From Syngnathus acus (taxonomy: Eukaryota > Chordata > Actinopteri > Syngnathiformes > Syngnathidae), in the NCBI RefSeq assembly GCF_901709675.1, contig NC_051100.1, positions 12,880,286 to 12,944,285 of the forward strand: a stretch of DNA of 64,000 bases, read 5' to 3'. Position 1 is the stretch's first letter. The number at the start of each line of letters is the position of its first letter. Shown here one piece after another: positions 32,018 to 40,947 of this stretch. The position numbers were made by a program, and so were the translations under genes. The notes under the pieces were generated by a model. It was not told the origin of the DNA. It was given only the letters and a program-made list of their open reading frames with translations, and searched no databases.

Positions 32018-32427
32018 GCCTAATTCTTCTGCCACTTCAATGACTTTCTTTCGAAATGCTATACTATAACTTGCTCTCTTAACCATTTTGATGAAATCGC
32101 TAATTAAACTGAACTCTCGCTCATTAAATAGCTGACGTGTCTTGCGCATCCGTTCTGCGCATCGGATCCATAGTGCGCATGCGCAGTGATACTGCCTCCG
32201 TATGATATCCGGTCTGCGATGGAGATTAAAAAACAAACAATATTTGATAATAACACACCATCAAGGATTGCACCATCGCATCAAACGATGTGTCGTCAAT
32301 TATGAATTTTACTGACTAAGTGTGTTGGGCAGGATGGCTGAATGCGATGCGCGATTGACAACAAACAAGAAGAAAGGTGTGATTTCAAGTTGTACTAGGT
32401 TCATCTTGTTTTTTCTTTTTCAATTAC

Positions 32428-32723
32428 TTCACTGGTTCTTCTATATCAAACAATTTTCTTAGGTTCATTTACCTGACATGTTTCGGCGGGTTCTTCCGCC
32501 TTCATCAGAGTGTCAGTGGTGTGATTGTGACGCGTCTTTATCAGCTGATGGATGAAGGCGTGGCTCACCTGTCAGATTTGACAGATGAGCCACGCCCTCT
32601 GCTGTCCGTTCACCTCTCCAAAATGCTGTTCCAGGTTGTAGAGAGCATGTAGGCTCCCTCGTCCCTGTTGATGGTCCTCGGGCCCCGCTTGCGGATCTCA
32701 ATGGCCTCCCTGATCCAACGCTG
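32428..32723 (-). repeat. Penelope terminal inverted repeat, left arm
   Basis: Reverse complement of 33668-33963 with few mismatches; it includes the end of the endonuclease frame and the untranslated tail. Confidence 0.9.
32470..32515 (-). ncRNA. Hammerhead-ribozyme-like motif, left arm
   Basis: Same core as 33878-33925 on the opposite strand; CTGATGA reads from 32508 to 32502. Confidence 0.45.
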
Positions 32724-33125
32724 ATGTTTGTTGTCTTCAGTGCGGATGACTCTGGCCTTTTTCCAGTCCATGATGTGGTTTTCTCTTTTACAGTGGTCGG
32801 TGATGGCTGACTTGTACTGTTCCTGTTCTGCTTGTAGTTTTATTGCTCTTGTTTGTCTTATTGCTGTCTCCTTCTCGCATTCCTTCTTGTGTTCCGTTTT
32901 TCTTGTGATGAAGTTCCTCCCTGTCTCCCCGATATATGATTTATTGCATGATTTGCATGGAATCTCGTATATGGAATTGCATTTATTTTCCGGATTAATT
33001 TTGTCTTTTGGGTGGACCAGTATCTGACGGAGTGTTGTATGTGGTTTGATAGGCGTGCTTATGTTGTATTTTATCATGGCTCTTTTGATGCGTTCCGTAA
33101 TGCCTCTTACATACGGCAACGTCAC
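32610..33125 (-). CDS. Penelope GIY-YIG endonuclease domain
   Basis: 171-residue frame with the Penelope GIY-YIG core: IYEIPCKSCNKSYIGETGR, then a helix rich in basic residues (FITRKTEHKKECEK) and SAITDHCKRENHIMDW. This domain nicks target DNA. The usual length of the domain is present, so it could be intact as a domain although its RT partner is not. The C-terminus (RKRGPRTINRDEGAYMLSTT) overlaps the left inverted-repeat arm. Confidence 0.75.
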   Translation of the reverse strand: MTLPYVRGITERIKRAMIKYNISTPIKPHTTLRQILVHPKDKINPENKCNSIYEIPCKSCNKSYIGETGRNFITRKTEHKKECEKETAIRQTRAIKLQAEQEQYKSAITDHCKRENHIMDWKKARVIRTEDNKHQRWIREAIEIRKRGPRTINRDEGAYMLSTTWNSILER

Positions 33126-33723
33126 TATTCCGCTGGGTTCTTGTTTCCGTGTTTGTTTGTTTCTTTTCTCCTGTGTTTTGTATTTTTTGTTTTTTTACCT
33201 GTTCTGCACCTTTGGTTATTGCCCATTGTGGATACTGACATTTTTTGAGTGCGTGTTGTATGTATTTTTCTTCCTGTGTTATGTCTTCCGGATCCGTGAT
33301 TATTGTTGTGCGTTCGAATAGTGTTCTGACTACTGACAGTTTGTGTATAGTGGGATGTTCTGATGTCCAGAGGAGGTATTGGTCGGTGTGTGTGGGTTTT
33401 CTGTGTACTTTTGTTTTGATGTCACCGTTGTCTGTGTGGTGTATGTTGATGTCTAAAAAAGCTATGGATCGATCTGTTTCTTCTTCATGAGTGAATTTGA
33501 TGTTACCGGTGGTGTCTATGGTATTGAGATGGTCTGTGAGGTGTTGTGTATGTCCTGTTTTTGTTTTTTCCAGAATGTCGTCAACGTAACGTTTCCATAG
33601 CGTGGGTTTATATGTGTCCAGGGCTGTTAAGAGTGCCTTCTGTTCTAAATCTTCCATAAAGAAGATCCAGCGTTGGATCAGGGAGGCCATTGAGATCCGC
33701 AAGCGGGGCCCGAGGACCATCAA
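32995..33723 (-). pseudogene. Penelope reverse transcriptase, partial
   Basis: Begins within RT at LWKRYVDDILEKTK, which holds the YVDD catalytic motif, then DRSIAFLDINIHH and KPTHTDQYLLWTSEHP, typical of Penelope. Fingers and motif A are missing (5' truncation). The frame shifts near 33100-33140 before the endonuclease. Penelope RTs are the telomerase-like class that copies RNA at the target. Confidence 0.8.
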
Positions 33724-33963
33724 CAGGGACGAGGGAGCCTACATGCTCTCTACAACCTGGAACAGCATTTTGGAGAGGTGAACGGACAGCAGAGGGCGTG
33801 GCTCATCTGTCAAATCTGACAGGTGAGCCACGCCTTCATCCATCAGTTGATAAAGACGCGTCACAATCACATCACTGACACTCTGATGAAGGCGGAAGAA
33901 CCCGCCGAAACATGTCAGGTAAATGAACCTAAGAAAATTGTTTGATATAGAAGAACCAGTGAA
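33668..33963 (+). repeat. Penelope terminal inverted repeat, right arm
   Basis: Inverted partner of 32428-32723; it joins the truncated RT at 33668. Confidence 0.9.
33878..33925 (+). ncRNA. Hammerhead-ribozyme-like motif
   Basis: CTGATGA (33883-33889), a stem GGCGG/CCGCC, GAAAC (33907-33911) and a GTC triplet (33914-33916) occur in hammerhead order. Penelope elements are known to carry hammerheads. An extra A between CTGATGA and stem II and a poor helix I leave activity uncertain. Confidence 0.45.
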
Positions 33964-34097
33964 GTAGGTGTGATTTCAAGTTTTATTTCGAGGGAGATTT
34001 TCTTAAAAAATTGTTGTATCCATGCATAATGCGCACCCCAGATTTTAGGACAATAAATTAGTTAAATTTTGCGCATTACACATGGAAAATCACGGTA

Positions 34098-34600
34098 ATA
34101 AACATAAAAAAAATTATCAACAAGAATAAAATGAATAAACTGGATTTGATTTAAATGTGTTCAAATTCACATTTTAAATAGTGAAAACGCAAAACACGAT
34201 AAACCAAACCAAGTTGGTGATTTTTGGGGGCAAAAAAACAATGATTTATTTTTTCCAGCTGAATGAAAGACAGTAGTGGGGTAAAAGTACTGTATTTGAC
34301 TTGAAAATGTTATGTTTGAGCATGTGAATGCTGTTTTTTATTAATGTTAAAGTCAGTGGTGTGGTATTATCGTATGTTGAAACCATAATATTATATATAT
34401 AGTGTGTTAGAGGAGGTCTCGCATAATGTTGTCAGTGGGGTGCGCTGTGGTGCGCAAGAGGGATTGTACTGCTATGTGAGACACGAGTGGGGAAAAATAA
34501 AAAGTTGCTGAATAAAAAACTTAAATTAGCGTTCATCTCTACTCCGCATAAACACAAGTATTTTTTTCTATTAATTCAACTGTAGCATGATTGTAGATGG
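34098..34600. other. Unassigned interval
   Basis: AT-rich; nothing recognised. Confidence 0.4.
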
Positions 34601-34608
34601 TATTAGAC

Positions 34609-35609
34609 CAGGGGTGGGCAAACTACGGCCCGCGGGCCACATCCGGCCCACGGGGCCGTTTAATCCGGCCCGCCAAACCTGAATAAATTGTATTAATTTT
34701 TTTGGGGGTCATTTTCCCTGCAATTACTATGTTTCCCCAGTAGATGGGCTCCCGGGAGCCGTGTCAGAAAGCTCGGTGCACACTCACAAGTGCGTGTGCG
34801 TGCGTACTCAGTAGTACGTAGTAATTTCATCTATCAGTGCCGAATTTCGAGTGTAGGCTGTGACGTCAATATTCTCGTAATTCGCGCGCTGAGTTTTCAG
34901 ATACAGTTTTACGCTAATGCCACCCACAAACCTTCCCCTGGAATCCTTCCATTAAAATGAGTGGCCCGAAGAAAAGAAAGGTGGACAGTGAGTGCCGAAT
35001 GTTAAAAAAGAGTGGACAATTTGGCTCGACCTACGTGTGTGAGAAGACGTTCAGCCACATGAACGTCAACAAAGCCCGTCACAGATCTAGGTTAACGGAC
35101 CGACACTTCGGCTCTATCCTAAAAATTACCACAACAAATTTTACTCCAGACTATGATGCACTAGCCAAAAAGGGAAACCAACAATACTATTGATTTCTTT
35201 ATTACTTTATTTAGATGTATTCTTTTACTGATTCTTCAAGATGATGTATTTGGTCAGAATGTTTGCCGTTGGATGTGATTTCGCCTCATTAGATAAACAT
35301 ATTTCATAAATCTGACCTGCAGGCGCTGAAGTGATGGAAAATGTTATTCATCATAACAGTGTCGTATTTAATAAGAATCACTGATAGTATTTTTTTGGTG
35401 AAATATTTTTTTAATGCTGTTAATAAATGCATTTGTTTTCAAAAAGCTTTTTTTTAATATCCATGCTTTAGTATCTACTAAAAGTAGAAACCTTTTATGC
35501 AATTTATATTACTTCACACAAACACTACATCCATCTGCTCCTGGTTCGGCCCCCCGGTCAAAATTTAGACCCAATTCGGCCCGCAAGTCAAAAAGTTTGC
35601 CCACCCCTG
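34609..35609 (+). mobile_element. hAT element (copy D)
   Basis: CAGGGGTGGGCAAACTACGG to TTTGCCCACCCCTG, 1001 bases, with a perfect duplication TATTAGAC (34601-34608, 35610-35617). Closest to copy B at the left and to copy A through the ORF and 3' part. Confidence 0.9.
34957..35193 (+). CDS. 78-residue mini-ORF of hAT copy D
   Basis: Same frame as 2044-2280, with five substitutions, no indel and no stop. It starts MSGPKKRKV and carries the KTFSHMNVNKARHRSRLTDR segment of a hAT C-terminal domain. The catalytic DDE region is absent. It is the deletion junction common to this subfamily. I cannot tell conservation by function from recent spread. Confidence 0.5.
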   Translation: MSGPKKRKVDSECRMLKKSGQFGSTYVCEKTFSHMNVNKARHRSRLTDRHFGSILKITTTNFTPDYDALAKKGNQQYY

Positions 35610-35617
35610 TATTAGAC

Positions 35618-36035
35618 AGACTTGGGATACATATACAAAAGATAATGTAAACATGGTTTGAGGCAAAGAAATGTAGAAAGTCCAGCAATTGTGCAAATCA
35701 AAATGATTACAACTTCAGAGATCAAAGCACTGCCGAAAATAACAAAGTAACCAAATAAATGTATGATTAAACAATAAATAAGCAATCAAACAAATAAACA
35801 AACAAATAAATAAATACATAAATAAAGGAGAACAGAAAACAGACTGTACGTATCTGAGACTTAATAGAGTAAAACCAGAGGGACAGGTTTCCAACTGTTA
35901 AAGGCCAGGCTGTTCTTTGTCTGCATTGCATGTCGACCCGCAGGAAATACCCAAGAAGATACGATAAAAACATGAAGGAGGTGAGGAAAAGCAGCAAAAA
36001 TAAAGAGGGTTTCCTGACAATTTTCCTTGCTCATA
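35618..36035. other. Unassigned AT-rich interval
   Basis: Includes an (AAATA/AACA)n run at 35770-35830; no coding support. Confidence 0.4.
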
Positions 36036-36206
36036 GAAGTCAAGTCAAGTAAAATATATTTACATAGCCCTAAATCACAAGCAGTCTCAAAGGGCTTCAC
36101 CTAGACCAGTGGTTCCCAAAGTGGGCGGTACCGCCCCCCTGGGGGCGGTGGAAATATCTGGGGGGGCGGTGAGGAAGAAAGGGGCGGTAGGGGGGCGGCA
36201 GTCGAT

Positions 36207-36485
36207 TTGTACACAACACGCCGCTCTGGCCCAGCCAGTTTTTGGTTACAAAAACAAATCTCTGACTGCTATCAAGTGCTGTGGAACAAGGTCAAGATGT
36301 ACTTCATTGCCTTCCCAACATCATATTTAGTAGAACGGGGCTTCAGTGCAGTCACCTTGCTTCTTTCCAAGCAAAGAAACCGACTGAAAATTACTGACCG
36401 CGGGGATCTTCGACTTCTTCTTAGTGAGTTCCAGCCTGATGTTGAGAAGCTTATGTCCCTGCACCAAGCACATCCATACCATTAA
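36207..36485 (+). pseudogene. hAT dimerisation-domain remnant
   Basis: Contains FPTSYLVERGFSAVTLLLSK and ITDRGDLRLLLSEFQPD, the C-terminal hAT dimerisation region as in ZBED5-type transposases. The N-terminal BED finger and catalytic core are absent, so it cannot transpose itself. Confidence 0.75.
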
Positions 36486-36696
36486 TATTACGTGTGAGAC
36501 AATGAAGGTTACTGGTGGAATGTTTATTTACGATTCTATGTTGCTGAAACAGTTAAAACTGCTAAAAAATAAATTGGTTTACTAAATACTAAATTGGGTT
36601 TTATTTGTGAAATACACATTTGTGTTTAACCTTTCTCTTTTCAAATTGCAGCAAACCAAATATCAAGAAAGAGGTGTTTGTTTCCATATGTGCCTT

Positions 36697-36718
36697 GGGG
36701 GGGGGGGGGGGGGGGGGG
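36697..36718 (+). repeat. G22 homopolymer
   Basis: Twenty-two G in a row near the right end of the hAT element; a possible G-quadruplex, and a likely sequencing-length error. Confidence 0.8.
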
Positions 36719-36999
36719 CTAGGAATTCACTGGGGAGCCAAAGGGGGCGCCAGCCTGCAAAAGTTTGGGAACCACTGACCTAGACAAATTGGCAATTATT
36801 CTGAAGGCACCCCCTGATCTTAAGCTCCCAAAAGGGCAAGGAAAAACTCAAAAAACCTCTACCAGGGGAAAAATGAGAAACCTTGAGAAGGGACCACAGA
36901 TGGGAGGATCCCCCTTTCAGGATCACTAGGCTGCAATGGATGCAGAAAGGGCACATAAAAGACATCATGTTAAAAAAAAAAAAAAAAAATCAATAAAAA

Positions 37000-37158
37000 A
37001 GTGGATGTCCAAGTCAAAGCGAAGAGCTGCCAGAGGTGCCCTTGATTGTTCCATATAGAATCCGCAGAAGTCACGATTGCCACGCTGGTTTGGGAGTTTG
37101 CGTTCCATGATGCTGGCCTCCATCGTACGAGTGTTTTTGAAAGACTTGGCTGTCGCTG
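37000..37158 (-). other. Possible coding exon fragment
   Basis: On minus an acceptor-like TATATTGTAG precedes an open stretch with coding-like codon use (for example MERKLPNQRGNRDFCGFYME). It runs into poly-T. No family recognised. Confidence 0.25.
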
Positions 37159-37640
37159 TGCTACAATATAATATCATTATGAATTAATTATTGAAAATCA
37201 CATTACAATACTTCAAGCACATGTACAACTAGCATCCATGTACCGTAATTTCCGGACTATAAACCGCGACTTTTTTCCAAAATTTTGAACCCTGCGGCTT
37301 ATAGTCCGGTGCGGCTTATATAAGATTTTTTTCGTAATTTTTGTGATGACTTGAACACTTTTATACACTCGTAAAAAGGCTGTGGACCGCTGTTGTGCGG
37401 TATCTTGAAGAAAAAAAATACCAACAAAAATACTATTTTGAAACACTACTATGGCTGCTGCTTATTCTGGCTGTGTTGCTTGTGACTATTATGAGCTTTA
37501 GTAGAAATGCACGCTAGGTGACCTGCGTCAAAGGGCTCTAAACCAGGGGTGCCCAAACTTTTCAGCTCGCGAGCTACTTTTGAAATGACCAAGTCACAAA
37601 GATCTACCCACTAAAAAAAAAAAACTTTTTTATATATATA

Positions 37641-37706
37641 CACTACCGTTCAAAAGTTTGGGGTCACAAAATTGTTTGGGTGACCCCAAACGTTTGAACG
37701 GTAGTG
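37641..37706. mobile_element. Tc1-type foldback MITE
   Basis: CACTACCGTTCAAAAGTTTG and its near-perfect reverse complement at 37687-37706 form a 66-base palindrome between TA dinucleotides. Only ends of a Tc1-like element remain. Confidence 0.75.
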
Positions 37707-37709
37707 TAG

Positions 37710-37928
37710 ATATTTTTTAGATAATTATTTATAGATTATATATATATCTTCTGTGTAAAAATCTTATAATATATATGTATACTTATATTCATAGATTATA
37801 TATAATCTTATTATATAATTTATAATATTTAATTCATAATATTTTATTATAATAATATTTTACACTACCGTACATATAAGCTAGAGATTGACGCATTTTT
37901 AAAAAAAAGATCAACTATATATATACGT
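37710..37928. repeat. AT-rich simple sequence
   Basis: Degenerate (TA)n and TTATA runs; no coding signal. Confidence 0.6.
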
Positions 37929-39082
37929 TAGGGGTGTAAATCGCGGGTTTTGTCACGATACGATATCATATCGATACAAAGAATCACGATACGATATTTG
38001 CCGATATCTTAAAGCTTGCTGCGATTCATTCACGATATATCACGATATAGTGCTCCACGATCGATATTTTATTTTATTTTTTTATTTTTTTTAAATAAAA
38101 AATATAGAACAATATCCTGATTTATAACAATTCATACGCAAAATCAACAAGGTACTGCTAACTCTTTATTTAGGAAATTACATTTAGTAGTATACAAAGT
38201 GCTTATTTTAACACTGAACTTTTCTCATATAAGTAAAGAAAAATGAATATTCTTTCTTTTTTTGTAATACCATTGACTTTAAAGTGCATTACTGAACAAA
38301 ACAAAAACAAGTTCTTTATAATGAAAGTAGTAAACATTACACCTTGACCATATGTTCTAACCCAAATGCAAAAAAAACCCATTCTCTTGCAATACCAGAG
38401 AACTATACATAAATAAAATATGTATGTTGTTATTTAACTCTTCTATAAAACAAAAATAACTTAATTTATAACTCTTTATATAGAATTTTAACATTACACG
38501 GTGTCTACTCTTTGAACTGTTCAATATGGCCAATAATACAACATGTAGTGCAAAATCAAAAGTAGTTTGTCACATGTTTGTTTAGTGCATTGAAATTTGT
38601 GATAGTGCGTTCTTTGTTAGGTTCTTCTTCAAGAAAATCAAGTGATCGACATGCTCAGGTGTCAAAACACTACGTTCTGAGCGGACAATGTCACCTGCAG
38701 TGCTAAATACACGCTCGGAGGGCACGCTTGTCGCAGGAATACAGAGATAGGTTTTGGCTAGATTTGCAAGGAGGGGAAACTCCATTTCATGACTTCCCCA
38801 CCATTCTAACAGATTACCTTTGAGTGTTAATAATTCAGTCTCTTTGTATCTATTTACTTCCATCTCTGCCAGCTGCTTGGATGTTTTCACGAAGTTGCTG
38901 CTCGCAGTGTATGTGTCCCCAAACAGATCCTCCATTGCTTTGGTTTTTTTTGAGACAGGAACATATTCTAAAATGACACAAAAACACAAACATTGTTTTA
39001 GGGCTCAGGTTTATAATAATTATGCAGAAAACACACACCTGAAGCATGGAGCTCATCATCACATGCCTCTTCAGATGGGTGT

Positions 39083-39510
39083 TGTTAGGGTAGTGTTCAC
39101 TCTAACTTATTTTGCAAGAACCACACTGGAGACAAGTTAGTCGTTTCAAACACCTGCAGGCGGAGAGTTCACTCGTCGCTGTGCTTACAGCGATGGTCGA
39201 ATGAAGTCTGAAGTCAGGCCTCATCAGGTGCATATTTATTGAGAAGAAACACAGTGGGGTTGAAAGTGGGGGTGTGAGAACCCAGGAAGGGGTGAAGACG
39301 CTCCCCTGCTGATCAAAGCATAGCAGGGGGCCTTTTACGACTTTGTGGAAACAAAGCAACTTTGATTGCTTCCTCTGCAGCTAGTCAATCAGGTGAAAAT
39401 ATCTTAGCACTTTGGTCTACTACTTTGGTAAGACAGGACAAGCTAGGTAAATTATTACAGGTTACATTCCAACATAATCATACGATGAAGATATTCTGCA
39501 AACCCTAACA
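39083..39510 (-). repeat. ERV 3' LTR
   Basis: TGTTAGGGTAG to ACCCTAACA on plus; identical by eye to 47257-47684. Confidence 0.95.
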
Positions 39511-39523
39511 TATCCCCCCTGTT
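39511..39523 (-). promoter_or_regulatory. Polypurine tract
   Basis: On minus AAAACAGGGGGGATA abuts the 3' LTR, the expected primer for plus-strand DNA. Confidence 0.8.
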
Positions 39524-39804
39524 TTATCATATGAGTATGTCAAACCCGATCACTCAAACATAAGAAAGAAAATACAATGACAGCAATAATTTCCAGTGAA
39601 GACGAGGCATTCCCCTCAATCCTCCAGTCCAAATTTTGTGTGCAACTGAAAAACCTGCGGCCAGATTAAATGCAGGAAAAGAGTTACACGGCCCCTCTGC
39701 CTTAGGCGACCAGAATGTTATCAATAAAAAAAAGAAAAAGAAAAACACAGAAACAGTACATCATTGTACCCATCACTTGCAAGGCATTTTCGATGGTCAA
39801 ATCA
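39524..39804 (-). other. ERV env 3' remnant
   Basis: Noncoding interval between the truncated env and the polypurine tract; only a short hydrophobic frame suggests the lost membrane anchor. Confidence 0.5.
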
Positions 39805-40800
39805 TCAAGTTTCTGTAAAATAATGCTGAGCTAAACAGCAGTCGTCCGGAACATTCGCACCCCAGACAGGGTCATGGGGGTCAAAGGTTGTAATCGCCCT
39901 GCGGCGACGGCCAGAAGAGTTGTGTGCTGTCGTCAGCTGACGATGTTGTATCCTGTAGGTGTGGTCTGTCACCCACACTGGTGCACACACTCCTGTCCAG
40001 TTGGCGGGCAGCATCGGATAAACCTTGTGACCACAAAGCCACCAGCCATTCTGTATGAAGTATGTTCCGTTTGATGGTGCAGCCATGTTGGTCGGAGAGC
40101 CCTCACCACCTGAAATGGCTCTCTTATCCTGACACTCAGTGGCGATGTCCAAAGCTCCCATCCAGTTCCCTCCTGGAGAGCAGTCTCTGTCAATGCATTT
40201 GTGGGTCTCACTTCCTTGGACGTAACACGTATAGTTCACTCCAGGTGGCCGGTCTGTGAAGGCCACCTGCGGCAGTGTTCGTCCTTTAACAGTCACATTG
40301 AGATTTGTCCAGAAAAGCTGATCACAGGTACCTTCCGCAAGTCCAGGGCGGGACGGGTCGGCATCACTGACTGTGACAGCACGGTGTTGATATCCAACTC
40401 CTCCCATGGATGCCATGCATTTCGCTTCAGTGACATTCATTGCTCTGGCCTCCAAGTGAACTTGTGTGGAGGACGGAGGGAGTTTGGAACACACATAGCA
40501 GCCCTCCTGTGTGTGCGATCTCACAGTGAATTTGACGTAGCGGTACCACGTGTTGGTTTCGTATGGGTTTCTCGGGTCCCATGACCAGTCCTCAAAGTTC
40601 TCATCGTGTGACCATCGTTTTCCACGGTCAACATTGTCACTTGGTCTGTTCAGTTGAGTCCATAGACCATAGCACGCTCCAACCACAACGCAGCAGAGGA
40701 TCCATCTGGCATATGGAGCCCCGTTGCTACTAGGATGGCAGAGACACCGGGACATCCCCTCGCCTAGCGGAGTGGGGATCGTTGTTTTCTTCACCAACAT
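39805..40800 (-). CDS. env: ERV Env, surface part only
   Basis: ATG 40800 opens 331 codons. A hydrophobic stretch at residues about 33-48 could be signal or anchor. A cysteine-rich ectodomain with at least five N-glycosylation sequons follows, then RRRR, a furin-type site, near residue 300. The frame ends about 30 residues later with two UGA codons, so fusion peptide, coiled coil and membrane anchor of the transmembrane subunit are missing. A hydrophobic stretch in another frame near 39555-39615 may be the old anchor, implying an internal deletion. As it stands it would be a surface-subunit-like protein and not a fusion protein. Confidence 0.8.
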   Translation of the reverse strand: MLVKKTTIPTPLGEGMSRCLCHPSSNGAPYARWILCCVVVGACYGLWTQLNRPSDNVDRGKRWSHDENFEDWSWDPRNPYETNTWYRYVKFTVRSHTQEGCYVCSKLPPSSTQVHLEARAMNVTEAKCMASMGGVGYQHRAVTVSDADPSRPGLAEGTCDQLFWTNLNVTVKGRTLPQVAFTDRPPGVNYTCYVQGSETHKCIDRDCSPGGNWMGALDIATECQDKRAISGGEGSPTNMAAPSNGTYFIQNGWWLCGHKVYPMLPANWTGVCAPVWVTDHTYRIQHRQLTTAHNSSGRRRRAITTFDPHDPVWGANVPDDCCLAQHYFTET

Positions 40801-40947
40801 TGAGACGTCCCACCCTAAACGATAGGACTCCTTTGAAGTTAGCCTTCCCCACCACTCCGAATTAGGGGTCCAGCACTCTCTGCAACTTGCAGTGGCTGAG
40901 GTGAATCCAGCTGGGCCGTTCAGCTATCTTTACTGCGGTGGGGGTAG

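Larger units (their letters stand above)
28135..32086 (-). pseudogene. Pogo/Tigger transposase, interrupted
   Basis: ATG at 32086 begins MVKRASYSIAFRKKVIEVAEELG. After the hAT insertion comes NRAAARQFDVNESNIRLWRK (helix-turn-helix), then a CENP-B-like domain to CYLFMR. After the large LTR the frame resumes at NDISIRRRTSVAQKLPQDY, then ANADQTPLTFDLP with the first catalytic Asp. After the solo LTR it continues RFTVMLGAYGDGKKMRP. The last part (28764-28138) holds LVLDASRCHR and an acidic tail. It should bind the inverted ends and move the element by cut-and-paste at TA. Outside the insertions only a few lesions are visible. Confidence 0.85.
32392..33966 (-). mobile_element. Penelope-like retroelement, 5'-truncated
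   Basis: Minus-strand frames encode the C-terminal half of a reverse transcriptase and a GIY-YIG endonuclease. A 296-bp inverted repeat (32428-32723 and 33668-33963) flanks them, as is common for Penelope elements. The flanks GGTGTGATTTCAAGTT (32376-32391 and 33967-33982) are a 16-bp target duplication. The paralogous Pogo copy at 56213-56228 shows this site uninterrupted. Hammerhead-like motifs lie in both arms. Confidence 0.9.
27567..34095 (-). mobile_element. Pogo-type DNA transposon with four nested insertions
   Basis: Ends CCGTAATTTTCCATGTATAA and, reversed at the right, CCGTGATTTTCCATGTGTAA, flanked by TA (27565-27566; 34096-34097). Transposase pieces lie on minus. Removing the solo LTR (28871-29435), the large LTR (29672-31334), the hAT (31638-32017) and the Penelope element (32392-33966) leaves about 2.3 kb, a normal size for an autonomous Pogo/Tigger element. 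Short derivatives are at 56100-56919 and 19150-19365. Confidence 0.9.
36107..36777 (+). mobile_element. hAT element of ZBED5-like type, internally deleted
   Basis: CAGTGGTTCCCAAAGTGG to TTTGGGAACCACTG with a perfect duplication ACCTAGAC (36099-36106, 36778-36785). Encodes only a transposase C-terminus. A G22 run lies at 36697-36718. Confidence 0.9.
36036..36968 (-). repeat. LINE 3'-tail repeat, split by a hAT element
   Basis: Inverted relative of 19890-20122 (GTCAAGTCAAGT, AGTCTCAAAGGGCTTCACC, then CTTAAGCTCCCAAAAGGGCA). The 671-bp hAT element 36107-36777 lies inside it. Confidence 0.8.
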
